Source: Lepidonotus clava (Eukaryota > Annelida > Polychaeta > Phyllodocida > Polynoidae). Taken from it: 64,000 nt of DNA. Shown one piece after another: positions 24,584 through 36,567 of this stretch (its first letter is position 1; each line of letters begins with the position of its first letter). Location of the stretch: the NCBI GenBank assembly GCA_936440205.1, contig OW387140.1, positions 29,199,659-29,263,658 of the forward strand, in the 5' to 3' direction. The notes beneath the pieces were generated by a model. That model did not search any database. It saw nothing but the letters and a program-made list of their open reading frames with translations, and was not told where the DNA came from. A program made the position numbers and the translations under genes.

Positions 24584-27300
24584 AGGCACCAGCTTTATGC
24601 TAAATTTCTGAATGTTACCGGCGAGTCTGCAAAATGTCAGTCATTCTAGTTTATTGCTTGTCGTCGTACGCTCAAGTCCGATTGCTGTCCTTTAGAGAAT
24701 TCCGCCTGATACGCTTTGATTTGCTTTGGTACTCCTTTGATCGCTTTGGTTTCCAAAGGCGAAAAATAAAGCCGGCTGTGGAGCAGCAGTGATAACTCCC
24801 TAACCTTTTAGACGGCTTGCCCCTACATACTGCTCGTCCCTGAGGCCGAGTAAATAACTCCCAGTTTAGCATCATGCTGGCAGTGGAGACGCCCCGGGAT
24901 GGGCCTGCCCTTTTCTAGGCCTGTACATGTCCCCGCATTAGGACGCCTATCTGTGCAGCCTTCTGGTAATGGCGTCTCTGACTCGATGATCCCCATCTCA
25001 TACCCTTCGCGCTTCTTCTTTATAATGGCCGTAGCCTGGGGTAGGCGAATGTGTTTGGGAGTGAACTCTTTAAAAGTTATAGCCACTGTAAAATTGCACG
25101 TTCCTCCGGGGTTGTCTTTTAAAAAAACACTGAGTGTTACTATATTAAGGTTCTAGTTATTGCTATTATCGTAGTGTTCCGAGTTAGCAGTCAGCACGAG
25201 AGCTGTCGCTTATAATTACACTTACCGCCAAAATAGATACGTTTCTTTGTTCAGGTGCTTGCCTTGGGGAAATACAGAACCATCTATACGCTCACACACG
25301 GGAAATAACACATATCAACTTGTTCAAATTGCAGTCATGGAACCTTTGAGAAGTAATTAATTCATAGACAGCTTACATTTCTATGTCTTTTTCAAGTAAG
25401 TAATGCCATTTTTAACACAGAGTATCCCCTAGTGACCACTACCACACCTTAGCCCCCATTCAACGAGTGGTCAAGCTGACCACCCCATCTCACCTGGGGT
25501 CACGGGGTGGCCGGTCAGGTGTCAGGTGTGTCATTAGTGTGGGTTACCTGTAAAAGGGTCAGGTGAGAGGGGGCGGGCCTGTCATCATACCTGGCTCAGG
25601 TGGGCCACGGGCAGGACTGACCTTCCGCCTCTCCATGCGTGAACAGACAAGGCTATAGTCACATATAAGGTCTTAGAGGTGGCAGGCTAAGATTTTCACG
25701 AATAAAACATTTTTACACCAATAAATTTAGATACTGTTTGGTGAAAACATGATACATATGTGGGATGTTAATAGGCCTGTTGGCGAGCATGTTATGATGC
25801 TCTATTTTTAAATTTGGATTTTAGGATAATTTTGTGTTCATCATCAATGATTCGTAAATTCCAATCTAGTCAGGATCGTATAAAGTCCTTTTACCGATAA
25901 CTTCGAGTTAAAGACCATTCAGTGATAATTTTACAATAGGTACTTAGCAACACCCAAAACTTTTTTCATTAAGAAAGAAATGACCATTCCCTATGTAAGG
26001 CATAAATATTAAGTACAAAACAAAACAGATAGACACCAAAGAGCGAGTAATGACGGTAAATGATTAATGCTAATGGTTAAGGTTGGAGAACAGACAGCGG
26101 ACAAGCGGCGTTTGACACAGGGGGCTCCTGGGGCCTTTCTTGTGCCACATCACAGGGACTGGCGAAGGTCGTCCTCAACATCCGACAAAACGAAATGAGT
26201 ACCGGCCCCGGCCACAGGACGAACGCATGAAGAGACTTTTCTTGTACTCCTTACACGTAATATCCGTCATCATAGAAATGTTGGTTTAGATGCAGTTTAT
26301 GAGTAGTTCTCACGATTTCTGCTCCGGGCTATTTTGAAAGGTTATTAACAAACTTATTGAAATGTTGGTTCTTTAAGTTGTCTAGAGATCTCTAAATGGG
26401 TCTCATTGTGATAGCCATTTGCAAGTTTCATTTTAAGTTAAATACTACGTAAAAGGGTTATCGAGTATTTTAGTAACTTGTAGCTCTTATTGTGACTTTG
26501 TTAGTTGTGAAATAAATTGTTCAGGAGGCAGTTTAGCAGAACTACTTCAGAATCGCAATATAGCCTTACAAAATCACCAAGAAACTACGTCAGACTCCTC
26601 GAAAGTGTCGTTAGAGCGATACACACCTAGACCGATAAAGTGTTGAGCCCCTAGAGAAGTGTTACAAATACCCACACATTAAGCCTCTACTGGTGATACT
26701 AAACAGGTGCACATTATCATCAGATACTACTGTCACGTCGCCTTCTCAGGGCTACAGAATGTGGCGGCGGCGGAGAGAAGTGGCCGGCTGTCGGGGTAGG
26801 AGGAGGGGTTGGCTGGCAATGATAACAACTCGGGGCTCCTCTGTCCCCGCCTGCCAATAACTCCAGGCGCACAGAGAAGCCGCTTTCTGGCCTCTCCTGC
26901 TGGTGTCGGCTGGCAGGTTATGATGAATGCAATCAGCCGAGAACCAGCGAAGCCATCCAGTGTTGCTATGGGTCGCGCCATTAAATCCCAGATCAGGAAA
27001 ATAACTATGGTAATTTCCCCGCACACCCTAAAGATAGAAAAAATGTGAGTTACTATGGGATAATTAACATGCTCAGTGTAATAATGGAAAGTGTATTTGA
27101 GCAGGTTATTTATAGACAGTTATATTTCTGAGATAACTGGCAAATTATTTATTTGTAATCTGATGGCACGACCTATAGATCCAGTTTCCGTCTCGTCTTT
27201 TCTTCTGGAAGCACCAGACCCGTTCCGCTTCCATCTGGCGATGGGCGAGCCATTCTGTGTTTTCAATAGCAACAGAATTTCAGGATTCCTCTTCTAGCAC
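24584..27300. other. Noncoding; E-box patch at 25.4-25.6 kb, conserved-looking block at 26.75-27.0 kb
   Basis: No gene is seen. The block 25440-25620 carries at least five CAGGTG/CACCTG words with several GGTCA words. The block 26740-27010 has GCCAATAAC, GCGCCATTAAATCCC and a near-repeated GGCTGGCA phrase at 26809 and 26908, and looks enhancer-like. Confidence 0.4.
25542..25578 (-). promoter_or_regulatory. Weak candidate ratchet site
   Basis: The minus strand reads a C/T-rich run and CCCTTTTACAG followed by GTAACC (junction 25547/25548). The acceptor half is good. The donor half deviates from GTRAGT/GTATGT, so this is much weaker than the other four. It falls between sites 1 and 2, where the gap is largest. 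Confidence 0.15.
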
Positions 27301-27351
27301 CCTCAGGCAAAGGGCGCTCTAACTAACACATAAAGTCCGATATTCAATTAG

Positions 27352-27364
27352 GTTGCCTAGCAAC
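27352..27364. promoter_or_regulatory. Perfect RFX X-box
   Basis: GTTGCCTAGCAAC is a full palindromic match to the RFX-family consensus. RFX proteins drive ciliary gene promoters across animals. A plus-strand ATG follows at 27366, and a YY1-like AAAATGGCAG lies about 170 bp downstream. I do not recognise the short frames that begin there. It may mark an unannotated promoter or an enhancer. Confidence 0.5.
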
Positions 27365-30240
27365 AATGAGAGTGAGGAGGGAGGGGCAGTGGGCTGGGGA
27401 ATCTGAAGTGGCCAGTCGTGAAGAGGACGAGGTTCGTTTCCCTTTCTGTGATCTAATTCCATCTTTTCAAGTTGGCTGCTCAGCCTTCTGGTTTTTGGCC
27501 GGCACCTTTTTGGGGGCTGAAAATGGCAGATTATCAGTACACTGTACTGAAAACACAGAATCTGAACGACCTTAGGTTTTGGATAAATAGTCTCTTCTGT
27601 GGGATCAAATGTTGCACTAATAAAAGTCAAAGAGTAACCTCCTACTATTTGTACAGCTGTAAACAAGGAGAAAATAGTGCGAATACGCTGGCTGAGATTC
27701 GTCGTTGGTCTAGAGCCTCTGTACCACAGGGGATATTATTTATTTGGTTAAAATCAAAATGATCTCAACTTTGTAACGGAAAGACAGAAGTAGATCTTCA
27801 AAAAGAACCCATTACGTCTTATTTTAAGGGGACCACTTTGGCGGCCATGTGAGCCGAACTCTGAGGCCAAGTAGGACATGCTAATCCCTCCTTACAAGAC
27901 GGACGGGCATGAAAACTCATGCAAGGGCTTTCCCCGACCCTCATTGGCTTGAAAGACTCGTGTTTTCCCCGTTCAGCTCTCTGTAAAGCCCCACCACTGC
28001 TCCGTCTAACCTTCCCCCACCGACCAGTGACTCTGTGCAGTGGCTGCGACTAATACGATTACCTCGGGTCACGTTGTAGCCATGTTGAGGGAGTGGCGAT
28101 AGTGGTGGTTTCTGACTTCAAGTAATGGTGACAACTGAGCTTTTCCAAGTATGTAATTGTTCTTTATATGGGCGGAAGGGGTCAAAGTCTCAATGGTTCA
28201 GGGTACTTCTACATGAATAAAGAATATAAAGTCTGACTGTAAGCTCCTCTTCATATAAAGGAAAGAGCAATTCATCGGATTGTGATCTGTTATTATGGTC
28301 AAAACAATTGTTTCCTATTGATAGTTAAACTGGAAAGTGTGTGCCTTGGGTTCTTACAATAGTGATCCGGCCAAGTTCTTCTGAATTCTATCTGGCATTA
28401 AGACATTTTTCCATTGATCTTATCGTTGTTCCTTGACGACGTCCGAGTTGGATGGATTATCAAACTACACGTGTTGAATAAATGAAATTCAGGTAGTCTG
28501 CCTTTACTTCACATGACAATCCTACTAAAACTAACGTTTCTATTGTCGATGGTTACTAACAACAGAGAAACTCCATCACAAAGTCCACTTTTTATACATC
28601 CTACAGACGTTGGCTTGTCTGAAGTCATTCAAAGAACTTGGAAGCATTCCAACAAAGGCATTCCCGTTCCATGTCATGTTTTTCTCCCTGACCGTTTTAT
28701 CAGAAACAATTTCCCGCAGTCTTTATTCTTCCCCTTTCTCTTTGCTGAGGTACAAATAGTGACGACGCTCGCCGCATGTTACCATAGTGACAGGGGTAAA
28801 CCCCCGCACTTTATGTTGGGTCGGAGAGACATCAGTGACAGCGGACGGCGGACTGATTTGTTGGAGTGACAGGTGGAGAGCAGGCCTAAAAGAGTGCACC
28901 TCTCAAGCCTAAAAAGTGCTCTTTCTCTCAGTGGTCTCCGTCGACTCCATCAGCAGTTGTTCCCTACAGAGCGTTTTTTTTTTCCAGAATTATATTTGAG
29001 TACAAAGGACACATTTATTTCATTTTCAGGTGTAAAGAAATAAAACACCTAGGGGTTTATATACTGTATCATTCATTCTGGGCACATATTGGTGATCTCT
29101 TGAAGTTTCATTTCATACGTCGCCTTTCTCATGATATGAATGATTTGATATTTATTTTGATACACGTTCAGGATTATGGAAAGTCCCATATGGCACCTAA
29201 GGATACGCAGAACGTATAGTGTTTCCAAGGTAGCATTACGATTCAGGGTTTTGTATCAGACCTGACATACCCTCGGGTGGATTTACCTTTATAGCCAAGA
29301 TAAATCCGGCCAATTTCTTAATGTACTTCGCACGTGACAGTACAGCAATGTAAACTACCAGAGGGCCTATTCTCGTCAACAGCCCAATGTTCTAAAGTAG
29401 TGAACAGACTGTAGACCCCACACCTCCCACCTTACCACTCCAGGCTCACCCTGGAGGCTCTTCTACCCCCCTCCCCCTCCAGGCGACCTGCGGCCGTCAC
29501 CTGGAGGTCCTTTGTCCTAGGCACGCCCCGTCACACCTGGACGTGAGAAAATGTCGGCGTCAGGGATGAACCTCCCCCCCCTTCTCCCCGCCGACGCCGG
29601 AAATAAAAGCCCATGAATAGCGACGAGTAGCGACGACGGCGTTCGGGGGGCGGGCCGTGGGGCTTGTGGGAACTGGAGGGGTGTGTTGTTTCTGTGATAT
29701 GCATACAGTGATTCCGGGGGTGAAGGGTGGGGCTCACCACCCCCTGATCACTTACTGACGGGTCAGGGGAGGTGACGCCCCGATAGGCCCCACCATCACC
29801 CCCCCCCCCCCCCCGGACACACACATACCAGGGGGAGTACACACACCAGAGATACGCGCTGAGAGGCCAGGCTGAAGTAGCCGGCCAGAATGAGACAATT
29901 TACAGTCCATTTGCACAGGCTCACCGGCAAATATCGCCCATAATCTCCATACAGCGGCGCCTGATTCAATCTACAACCAGGAAGAGTTTGGTCGAGGTTG
30001 GGAAGTATCTAGAAACTAGCCATTGTTCCCTAGAAACGATGGGTTATAAATTATGCACCATGGTAAATTGCCAAGGTATACTTTCTGTTTGTTTATTACG
30101 AACTAAACTCCATAAATGAGATTCTTTCCCCTATCATCTGGCCGAATACCATATAACATCCCAACCACAGGGGCTATTTTAAAGCCCTTCATATTCCCTT
30201 TTGGCCACCAAAGAGAGGCCTAAAGGATCAGCCGAGAACT
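27365..30240. other. Noncoding; C16 run, GC patch at 29.4-29.85 kb
   Basis: No gene is seen. GC-rich 29400-29850 holds three CTGGAGG words, several TGACC/CACCTG words and a C16 run at 29799-29814. The rest is AT-rich. Confidence 0.5.
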
Positions 30241-30257
30241 CTGCCTATTACAGATAG

Positions 30258-30313
30258 TGACCCTGACCCTGAGGTCAGCCCAGGGTCAGCAGGGGTCAAG
30301 GCCTCTCTGACCT
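30258..30313. promoter_or_regulatory. Six nuclear-receptor half-sites including a DR5
   Basis: TGACCC at 30258 and 30264 (direct, no spacer), AGGTCA at 30272, GGGTCA at 30283 and 30293, and TGACCT at 30308. The pair 30272/30283 is a perfect DR5 (AGGTCA-N5-GGGTCA, RAR/RXR type). The pair 30283/30293 is a DR4 (TR/LXR type). Six half-sites in 56 bp is far beyond chance density. Confidence 0.5.
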
Positions 30314-30334
30314 TGGGAACCGGAAGGATCAATA

Positions 30335-30347
30335 CGCCCCCTGGTGA
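30335..30347 (-). promoter_or_regulatory. CTCF-like site
   Basis: On the minus strand TCACCAGGGGGCG, followed by TAT, matches the central vertebrate CTCF consensus (CCASYAGRKGGCRS) at nearly every position. It lies 22 bp from the half-site cluster. Confidence 0.4.
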
Positions 30348-30819
30348 CGGCGGGCGGACCCAGGAGGACGCGGGCACCTGGTGGCATTTCGCCTCCTTCA
30401 CAGTCGACTGGCAGCGCCGCCTTTGTGAGTGGCCCTTTGATATTTCCAGCGGGGGCTCGCTGCCACGCAATACAGGCTATTTCTGGGCGCGCCTGGAAAT
30501 CAGGAAATTTCTGGGTGACATTCCAGGGGGTCAGGTTGTACTACTACCACCACCAGCTGCCGGGTGGGTGTTGGTATAGCCGGGTGGGTGGGTCTACCAG
30601 TGGCCTACGTACACTGAGCCTGCTGCTAAATGCAAATGATATTCGGTTCAACCCTCGAGCGTGGGACTCCTGGTGATCAAATATCACCAGCGGTTCTCAG
30701 GTACCACCAACCACACCACTACCACAGAGCTACCGGCTGGCATCCATATTCAATCAACCGGGGCTAATTCAATTAACCAAGGTGCTGGAATATCATTTCC
30801 CTCATTACAGGCAGAATTA

Positions 30820-31275
30820 TTCGTCGTTGGCGGAAGGGGAATTAAGGGAGGAAGAACGGGAAAATTAAAGTCCATTGCACTGCTGACCCAAATTTTACAA
30901 GCTGCGCCTGGGGTGTGCCTCGCTTGATTAGCGCCGTCTGGCGGATAGGCCTGGTTTGGTTAGGCTTTGGTTAGGCTTAATGAAAGGGGCCCGCAACCGA
31001 ACAAGGTCAAAGGCGGCCCCCACCAACGCCAACATTCCTTTGTGATCCAAATGGGGCGCCAACTAACTGCTGTGGAATCAAAACTATTTTCTGCCATTAT
31101 GGAGGGGGAAATCGCCGGCCACTGAAATAACAAGCGCCGTTTGAATGGGGTTGGTTGAAAAAGTACTTGGGTGTTAAAAAGGTGCAGAAAAAGGGGTGAT
31201 AAAGAAATGCCGTGCGTGAGGATCGTGACAAAAATGGTAATAGAAGGCCATCGGTGAAAGATGGCGTGACCCATA
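30820..31275. promoter_or_regulatory. Enhancer-like block
   Basis: Dense in recognisable words: CAAGGTCAAAGG (31002-31013; ERR/SF1 or HNF4-type), CATTCCTTTG (TEAD-like), TGATTAGCGCC and TTAATGAAAG (homeodomain-like), and a short GGTTAGGCTT direct repeat near 30957-30980. Base composition is even and it contains no simple repeats. This is the texture of a conserved noncoding element, but conservation is not shown. Confidence 0.3.
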
Positions 31276-31590
31276 GTTGGGGGGGCTTCTTATTGTAAGG
31301 GTTTTACGGTTAGCAACTGGCATCATCATATGCAAACGACCGTAAATCATCTAAATACACAAGCCTCTATATTATACAACTGAAATACTGCAGGACAGAC
31401 ACATACTCGTGACCCAGCCAATTCAGAACACCTTCTATAAAGATGCAAAGAAACAGACTGTAACGACTCTCGCAGTCGAATTAGTGACTCACAAAACCAC
31501 CACTTTTGCTGCTATAGACGTACCAGCCGGGCCTAAGGATCTCGTCGCCCCCTTTTTGTGAACCTCTCTACATGAAGGCCTAATTTCAGG

Positions 31591-31885
31591 GAGCAGCTCC
31601 GAGCCGCTCAGGCCGCCATTAATGAGTAACATGGCGGGGGCGTGACACACGGGGTCAGCGCGGACGTCGCGTGCGTCATGCTATTATAGGACCCACCAAT
31701 GATTACCGGGGTAGTAGTGGGCACCGAGGGGAGGGCCGAGGGAGCTAGTTAGTGGGCGCGGGGGGTTCTCTAGTCAAGTGGAACTGTTTGTTTCCAGGTT
31801 GTTCAGGCCACACCTTCTGGGCTCACCTAGTCAAACAAGGCACGGCTAGACGACGGCTAAAAGTAGAACAGCTCATGAGCAGCTC
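31591..31885. promoter_or_regulatory. Nonamer copies with YY1/GC-box-like patch
   Basis: GAGCAGCTC at 31591 and 31877, and a one-base variant GAGCCGCTC at 31601, exactly 10 bp from the first. Between them, AACATGGCGGGGGCGTG (about 31628-31644) and further CpG-rich words make the patch promoter-like. A CCAAT box is present near 31700. Confidence 0.4.
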
Positions 31886-33239
31886 ATGCAATGGGACCGT
31901 TTTTCTCCGAGCAATTTCAACGCACCCCATTACCAAGCAGCTGACGTTATTTTAATAAGCATTAGTGCCACCTTCTTTCCGTCGCGTTTTTCAAAAATCC
32001 ACCCTTTTTGTAACGTGCCGCCGTCGTGACCTTTTCGATAAGTTTTTGTGACCTAGATCACACTTTTGGCTCGCTGAGTCCCAGATTTTCTCTCCGACGG
32101 GAACTAAATACCAGCCCTCTTCTCGTTTTGCACCCTAGAGAAGCCGCCTCGTTGAGATATTGTCTCTGCAGGAAGCATGACCTAATTTTCCAGATTTTCT
32201 GCATCAATTGCTATCAAATCAACTGTAGAGATACCAATATCCACACGTCCCACCCACCCACAAAATACAAGTATCAAAAGGCGTTGTACATCTAATTTCA
32301 ATTTTCTATTAATTAAATTTTATGCAGTTTTGCCAATCTGAGATTTGATGCCTGCAAGGCGAGTACTTAGGCAACGGTCACCACTTATTTACCATTGGAG
32401 AATCACTCCACGTTTTGCCTTATAGAATACGGCCACAGTACCACCATGCCAGCTCTATACAGAAAGCCCTCACTGGTCACAAATACCGAGACCTATACCC
32501 ACCCACTGGTCGGGCGCCGGGCCCATGATCTGTTTTCCACTGACTTGGTCCTGCTGTTCCTTAGGGTAATTTACACATTTCTCTTTTGGCCATTTTTTCT
32601 ACTTGTATTTTTTTGTGGACGATGGCGGGGACCTAATGAGTCTTCGGGGGCTTGTAAAACAGGACGGTGAAGAGAGGGTCGGTCAGGGGCGGGGAGGCCC
32701 TGTGGAGAGATGGGGAGGCCGGGGGCGGGGAGGCCGGGTGACGGCCACCCAGGCGACCAGACCTGTCCACCCGTAGACGGCCCTGACAAATTACCATTAC
32801 CAATACCATTAACACTGGAGAAAACTACTTTGATAAAAACCCTGTCTGTCTAGGCCGTCTCCTGGATAGACCCACTTCTGAGCTCTGATGAAGCGAAGTA
32901 AGTAGTATATGGAATTGCTGCTCTATGACAGGCAAACCGAAAGGAACTCATGGAAGAACGATCCTCGCTCCCTTATGTCCTATTTTGACTTATTTAGTGG
33001 TTATTTATCTTTAAAATTTACCATATTCACACGTCTAATAATGATATATTCCACGAGTCGATTCCTTTTAACAAAATTATCTCCTGTCAAGTTTAAAGCA
33101 ACTGGACTGGTAGTCAGAACTATCCTTTTATCCCTTAGAGTGCTGTTGGGTAGCTAGGTTTAATCCAACTGCTATCTCTTTAAAGTTTAAAATAAAAAAT
33201 GAGGACGGTTGGCTTTGAATCCATTTCTCCACCAACCAC

Positions 33240-33262
33240 CGCCAGGGCGACGTTGTCGCCCA
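33240..33262. repeat. GTCGC hairpin
   Basis: GGGCGAC (33245-33251), GTT, GTCGCCC (33255-33261): perfect 7-bp arms. GTCGC/GCGAC recurs several more times up to 33305, so this stretch can fold in alternative ways. Confidence 0.5.
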
Positions 33263-33442
33263 GACGTGGCGACGATAACGCTTGTCGCACCGCCCCTGGC
33301 GACCAACACGTAAATCAACGTCGGGAGCTGGCCCTCCAGTGGGCGCAGGGGGGTTGGGTTGTGGAGCCCGGAGGAGGGGAGTGGAATGGTTGTGGTGGCT
33401 TCAGCCATTCAGCCGATGCGTCCTGCTGGGAAATCTACAGGC

Positions 33443-33783
33443 GAGCAGCTCACTGAAATCCAATTTTGGTGTTGCTCCGGCGTCGGTACAACTAGAAATG
33501 CGAGTGCTTGTCATTGGGGCGCGCGTCGTAACCAAGACGGATGACGTCGTATTACGACGTGGCGGTCAGCCCCCTGGCCCCGGCAGCCACTGCCCCTATA
33601 GGCTATAGGCAGGCGGGGGTGGGGGCTGTTGTATAGGGGCAGTTGATACACGGGAGGAGAGGGAGCAGGGGGAGGCCACCTAACCCCAGGGAGCTGCTCT
33701 TTGTCAACGCGAGCTGCTCGTAGCAAACGGTCTGAGGACGGTCTGCTTCACTATTCATGGTGCGGGGCCCACCTGAGCAGCTC
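33443..33783. promoter_or_regulatory. Nonamer cluster (4 copies), CpG-rich
   Basis: Exact copies at 33443 (plus form), 33691 and 33711 (complement form, 20 bp apart, two helical turns) and 33775 (plus form). The patch also has a CRE-like palindrome ACGTCGTA-T-TACGACGT (33544-33560) and a 12-bp-arm hairpin. A G19 run follows at once at 33791-33809. Confidence 0.5.
33589..33643. repeat. Hairpin with perfect 12-bp arms
   Basis: ACTGCCCCTATA at 33589-33600 and TATAGGGGCAGT at 33632-33643, with a 31-nt G-rich loop. Arms and loop are shorter than a usual animal microRNA precursor. Confidence 0.7.
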
Positions 33784-33809
33784 GTCCAAAGGGGGGGGGG
33801 GGGGGGGGG

Positions 33810-35073
33810 TGAGCAGTACATAGGGTGGGGCGATCTCTGCGGGGCCCAACTCAAGAGATGGAGGGGTGGGGGTGATCTTGGTAACTTATGCGAACGAGCT
33901 GGGGTATCGATTTGTTTGTAAAATCACAAACATTAAAACATTGTCCTTTAACGCCAAATTAAGCGACCAAATATGGCATTCGTTGAAAATAAAACGAGCT
34001 AAATCTGAACAAAAAATACTCTATAGATTCAACTGAATTATTATGTTTTCTTTGATTTTCGGGAAATGCAAATGGGGGTATCTAAATCAGAAGTGAGTGT
34101 GAAAAGAGCTGTATGAGCTGTAGCCAAAGTCACCATTTCTCACGTCCGGCGGAACATTATAAGGCCCCGAGCCTGAGAGTGAAATGCCACACCTACTTTG
34201 AGTATCGCCATCTCTCTCTTTCTTAAGCCCGTGAAGAAAACCCTTTATCCCTTTTAGCATATAACTCCTGCATAATTCATGTCGTCAATCCATTTCCATT
34301 TCTCGGTTTTCATATGATATGTACAGAAATAAGAGACTACTCAATAATGTGAAAGCCGAAGTTTACATTTCGTGCAGGTAACTTTATAAGATTGATTTTT
34401 CACTTGCAATTTTACATTCAATTTCGTAACAGTTCATTTTTCATCTATATTAGGAAATATTCGGTAACTGAATCCTTAAGGAGTAAGGTAATACAACTAA
34501 TACAATGTATTTGAACAGACAGGCTACATACAGCATTTAGATTAAGTATATCGGCATCAAGTCAACGACACCATGATTATGAAATTCAAATTATATATTC
34601 CATATTATAAGTCACAATCCCCTAATAATATCAGAATTAACGCCCTATCTCAACCGTTCTCTTCCACTGTGTATTATACAAGGGCGCAAGTCGGGTCAAT
34701 AGAAACATGTGAAATCTATATCATGACAGAACTTTTCGTCATAAAAAGGCATGAACAGGATGGGATTCGAATACACCTTTTAAGTAATCACTTACGATGT
34801 TGAAGTGGAAAAAAATGAAGACTAAAATATGAAAATGTGCATCCCTGTAGAAACCTACGTATCATAACCGTTGTATCCGTACCACACCTGCCTGCCCCCC
34901 TCCCCCAGCTGACAGCGCCCCCCTACGGGCCCTCCGTCCATGACAGCCCTAATCAGGGCCTGGAGTCACGTAACTCAAGGTGAGATAATTAACGACCTGC
35001 TAATTAACATCACTCACCGCCGCTTAGCGCTACTTCTGCGGGTCCCCTCACACACCACCCCGACACCGGGTAT
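33810..35073. other. Noncoding; homeodomain-site pair at 34985-35008
   Basis: No gene is seen. ATAATTAAC (34985-34993) and TAATTAAC (35001-35008) form a direct pair 16 bp apart beside ratchet site 2. Upstream is GGAGTCACGTAACTC and a GC-rich stretch with an imperfect CTCF-like word (34909-34922). Confidence 0.4.
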
Positions 35074-35127
35074 ACATACCTGCAAAGACAAAGAGAGGGA
35101 GAGGTGAGAGGAGGGGATAGTGTTAAT
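35074..35127 (-). promoter_or_regulatory. Recursive-splicing ratchet site 2 (zero-length exon)
   Basis: This is the strongest of the set. On the minus strand a TATTAAC-like branchpoint (complement near 35122-35127) is followed by about 35 nt of nearly pure pyrimidine, then TTTGCAG and immediately GTATGTATAC. The junction is 35079/35080. The acceptor would score well in any splice model and the donor matches GTATGT. A paired homeodomain-type site lies within 100 bp on the low-coordinate side, so the surrounding block may also be a conserved element. Confidence 0.55.
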
Positions 35128-36489
35128 ATTCTAAACACGTTTCATTAAGCATTTACATACAATACACTTTGAAAAAGACGTTAAATAACTGTGAACATTG
35201 TTATTGCATACGTAGCGCACTTTAAAACAAATCAATATACGATGTACATCTTTGTATTATATACCTGATCAGTGAAGTCATTATGAACTGACCACTCAGG
35301 CTGAATTAGAGGAATAACATTTACACGACCGGGATTCCATAGTTTGCAAGTGGTTTTAACTAACGTTAGTCTTTACCTATTCTTTTAAACCACGGGCCCT
35401 TGCAATAGGAATCGATAATTTCTGTTTCAAATATTTTCCATACATAAATACATAGTTGGCAACGCTGGCAATGGCAGCTCGTGTATTTCTTTCCATCCCA
35501 GACGGTTTTGTATTAGGATGTGACTGACAGGTGGGTAGCGGCAGGTGGCTGGGGGGTTTACGCTGGTACCGTCGAGTTAATCCCACTGTCTCCACCCGAT
35601 GTACAGCTCGCCAGCAGCTCGCCGGTCACCAGCTCCCACTAGATTTTACTCCCTCCCCATCCGAGAATACAAGGCCACTCATCCCTGTTATTTCTCAACA
35701 CACTTTTAAGCCTCTTATAGTATTTCGTCCCCTCAAATATCCATATCTTCCAAAGAATTCCTATCATATCATTTCCGTGCATGTACTTTCTCAACTTCCC
35801 TTTTCCTTACAGGTACCTACTAAATATTTCCTCGTTATTCTATACAATGAGAATCAAGACTAGAATCAATCTGCCTACTCTTTTTGAGATAAAAACACCA
35901 GTTTGTCAGTGTCTGATTCCACCCACTAACAAATCTGCGCCAATTCCGACCTCCTAGCCAGGAAGACGGGAACATTTTACTGCCTATGAGAGAATGGTTT
36001 GTCTATAATTCGCTGAGAGCCTGGGGTACAAGTGGCCTGGCCCCTAGATCAGGGTTATGGTCATTACTCGGCCCGCCGCCCGCGTGGGTGGTGGTGGCTG
36101 GGGGAGGACGGGGACCACAACGCCAGCCTATAGATCTGCCCCCCAATACCATCTAGTTTCCTTCCCCACAGACGCAAGGTATGGAGCACTTGGTGTCAGT
36201 GGGTAAATTGCGTGACCAGTGGTTCTTTATTGAATTTATTAGATATGCCGTCCTTCCCCAGCCAAAGAAGTGACATAATTTTGATGTTCTGCTACATTAT
36301 GATAGCGTAGTGTGACGTCACATTCATGGCTCGGGGTCCTTTCTTACTATAAATGCATAAACCATACCCATCCTTGGCCTTCTATATTTTTTGTTTTTCT
36401 ATTTTGCATTTTCATTGCATGCATACTCTATCCTAGATGACGAATCATGCCCACATCTCAAACCTTGTAGCAAAAAGGTAAAGAATTTT

Positions 36490-36567
<78 letters not shown>

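Noticed and set aside
28513-28869. 118-codon plus-strand frame
   Set aside because: No domain, no splice context, AT-rich composition typical of chance frames here.
34760-34778. tRNA B-box-like GGGATTCGAATAC
   Set aside because: No A box, acceptor stem or anticodon arm at the right distance.
35790-35863. Strong plus-strand acceptor TTTTCCTTACAG followed by GTACCT
   Set aside because: GTACCT is a poor donor and the frame ends 50 bp later, so neither an exon nor a ratchet site is convincing.
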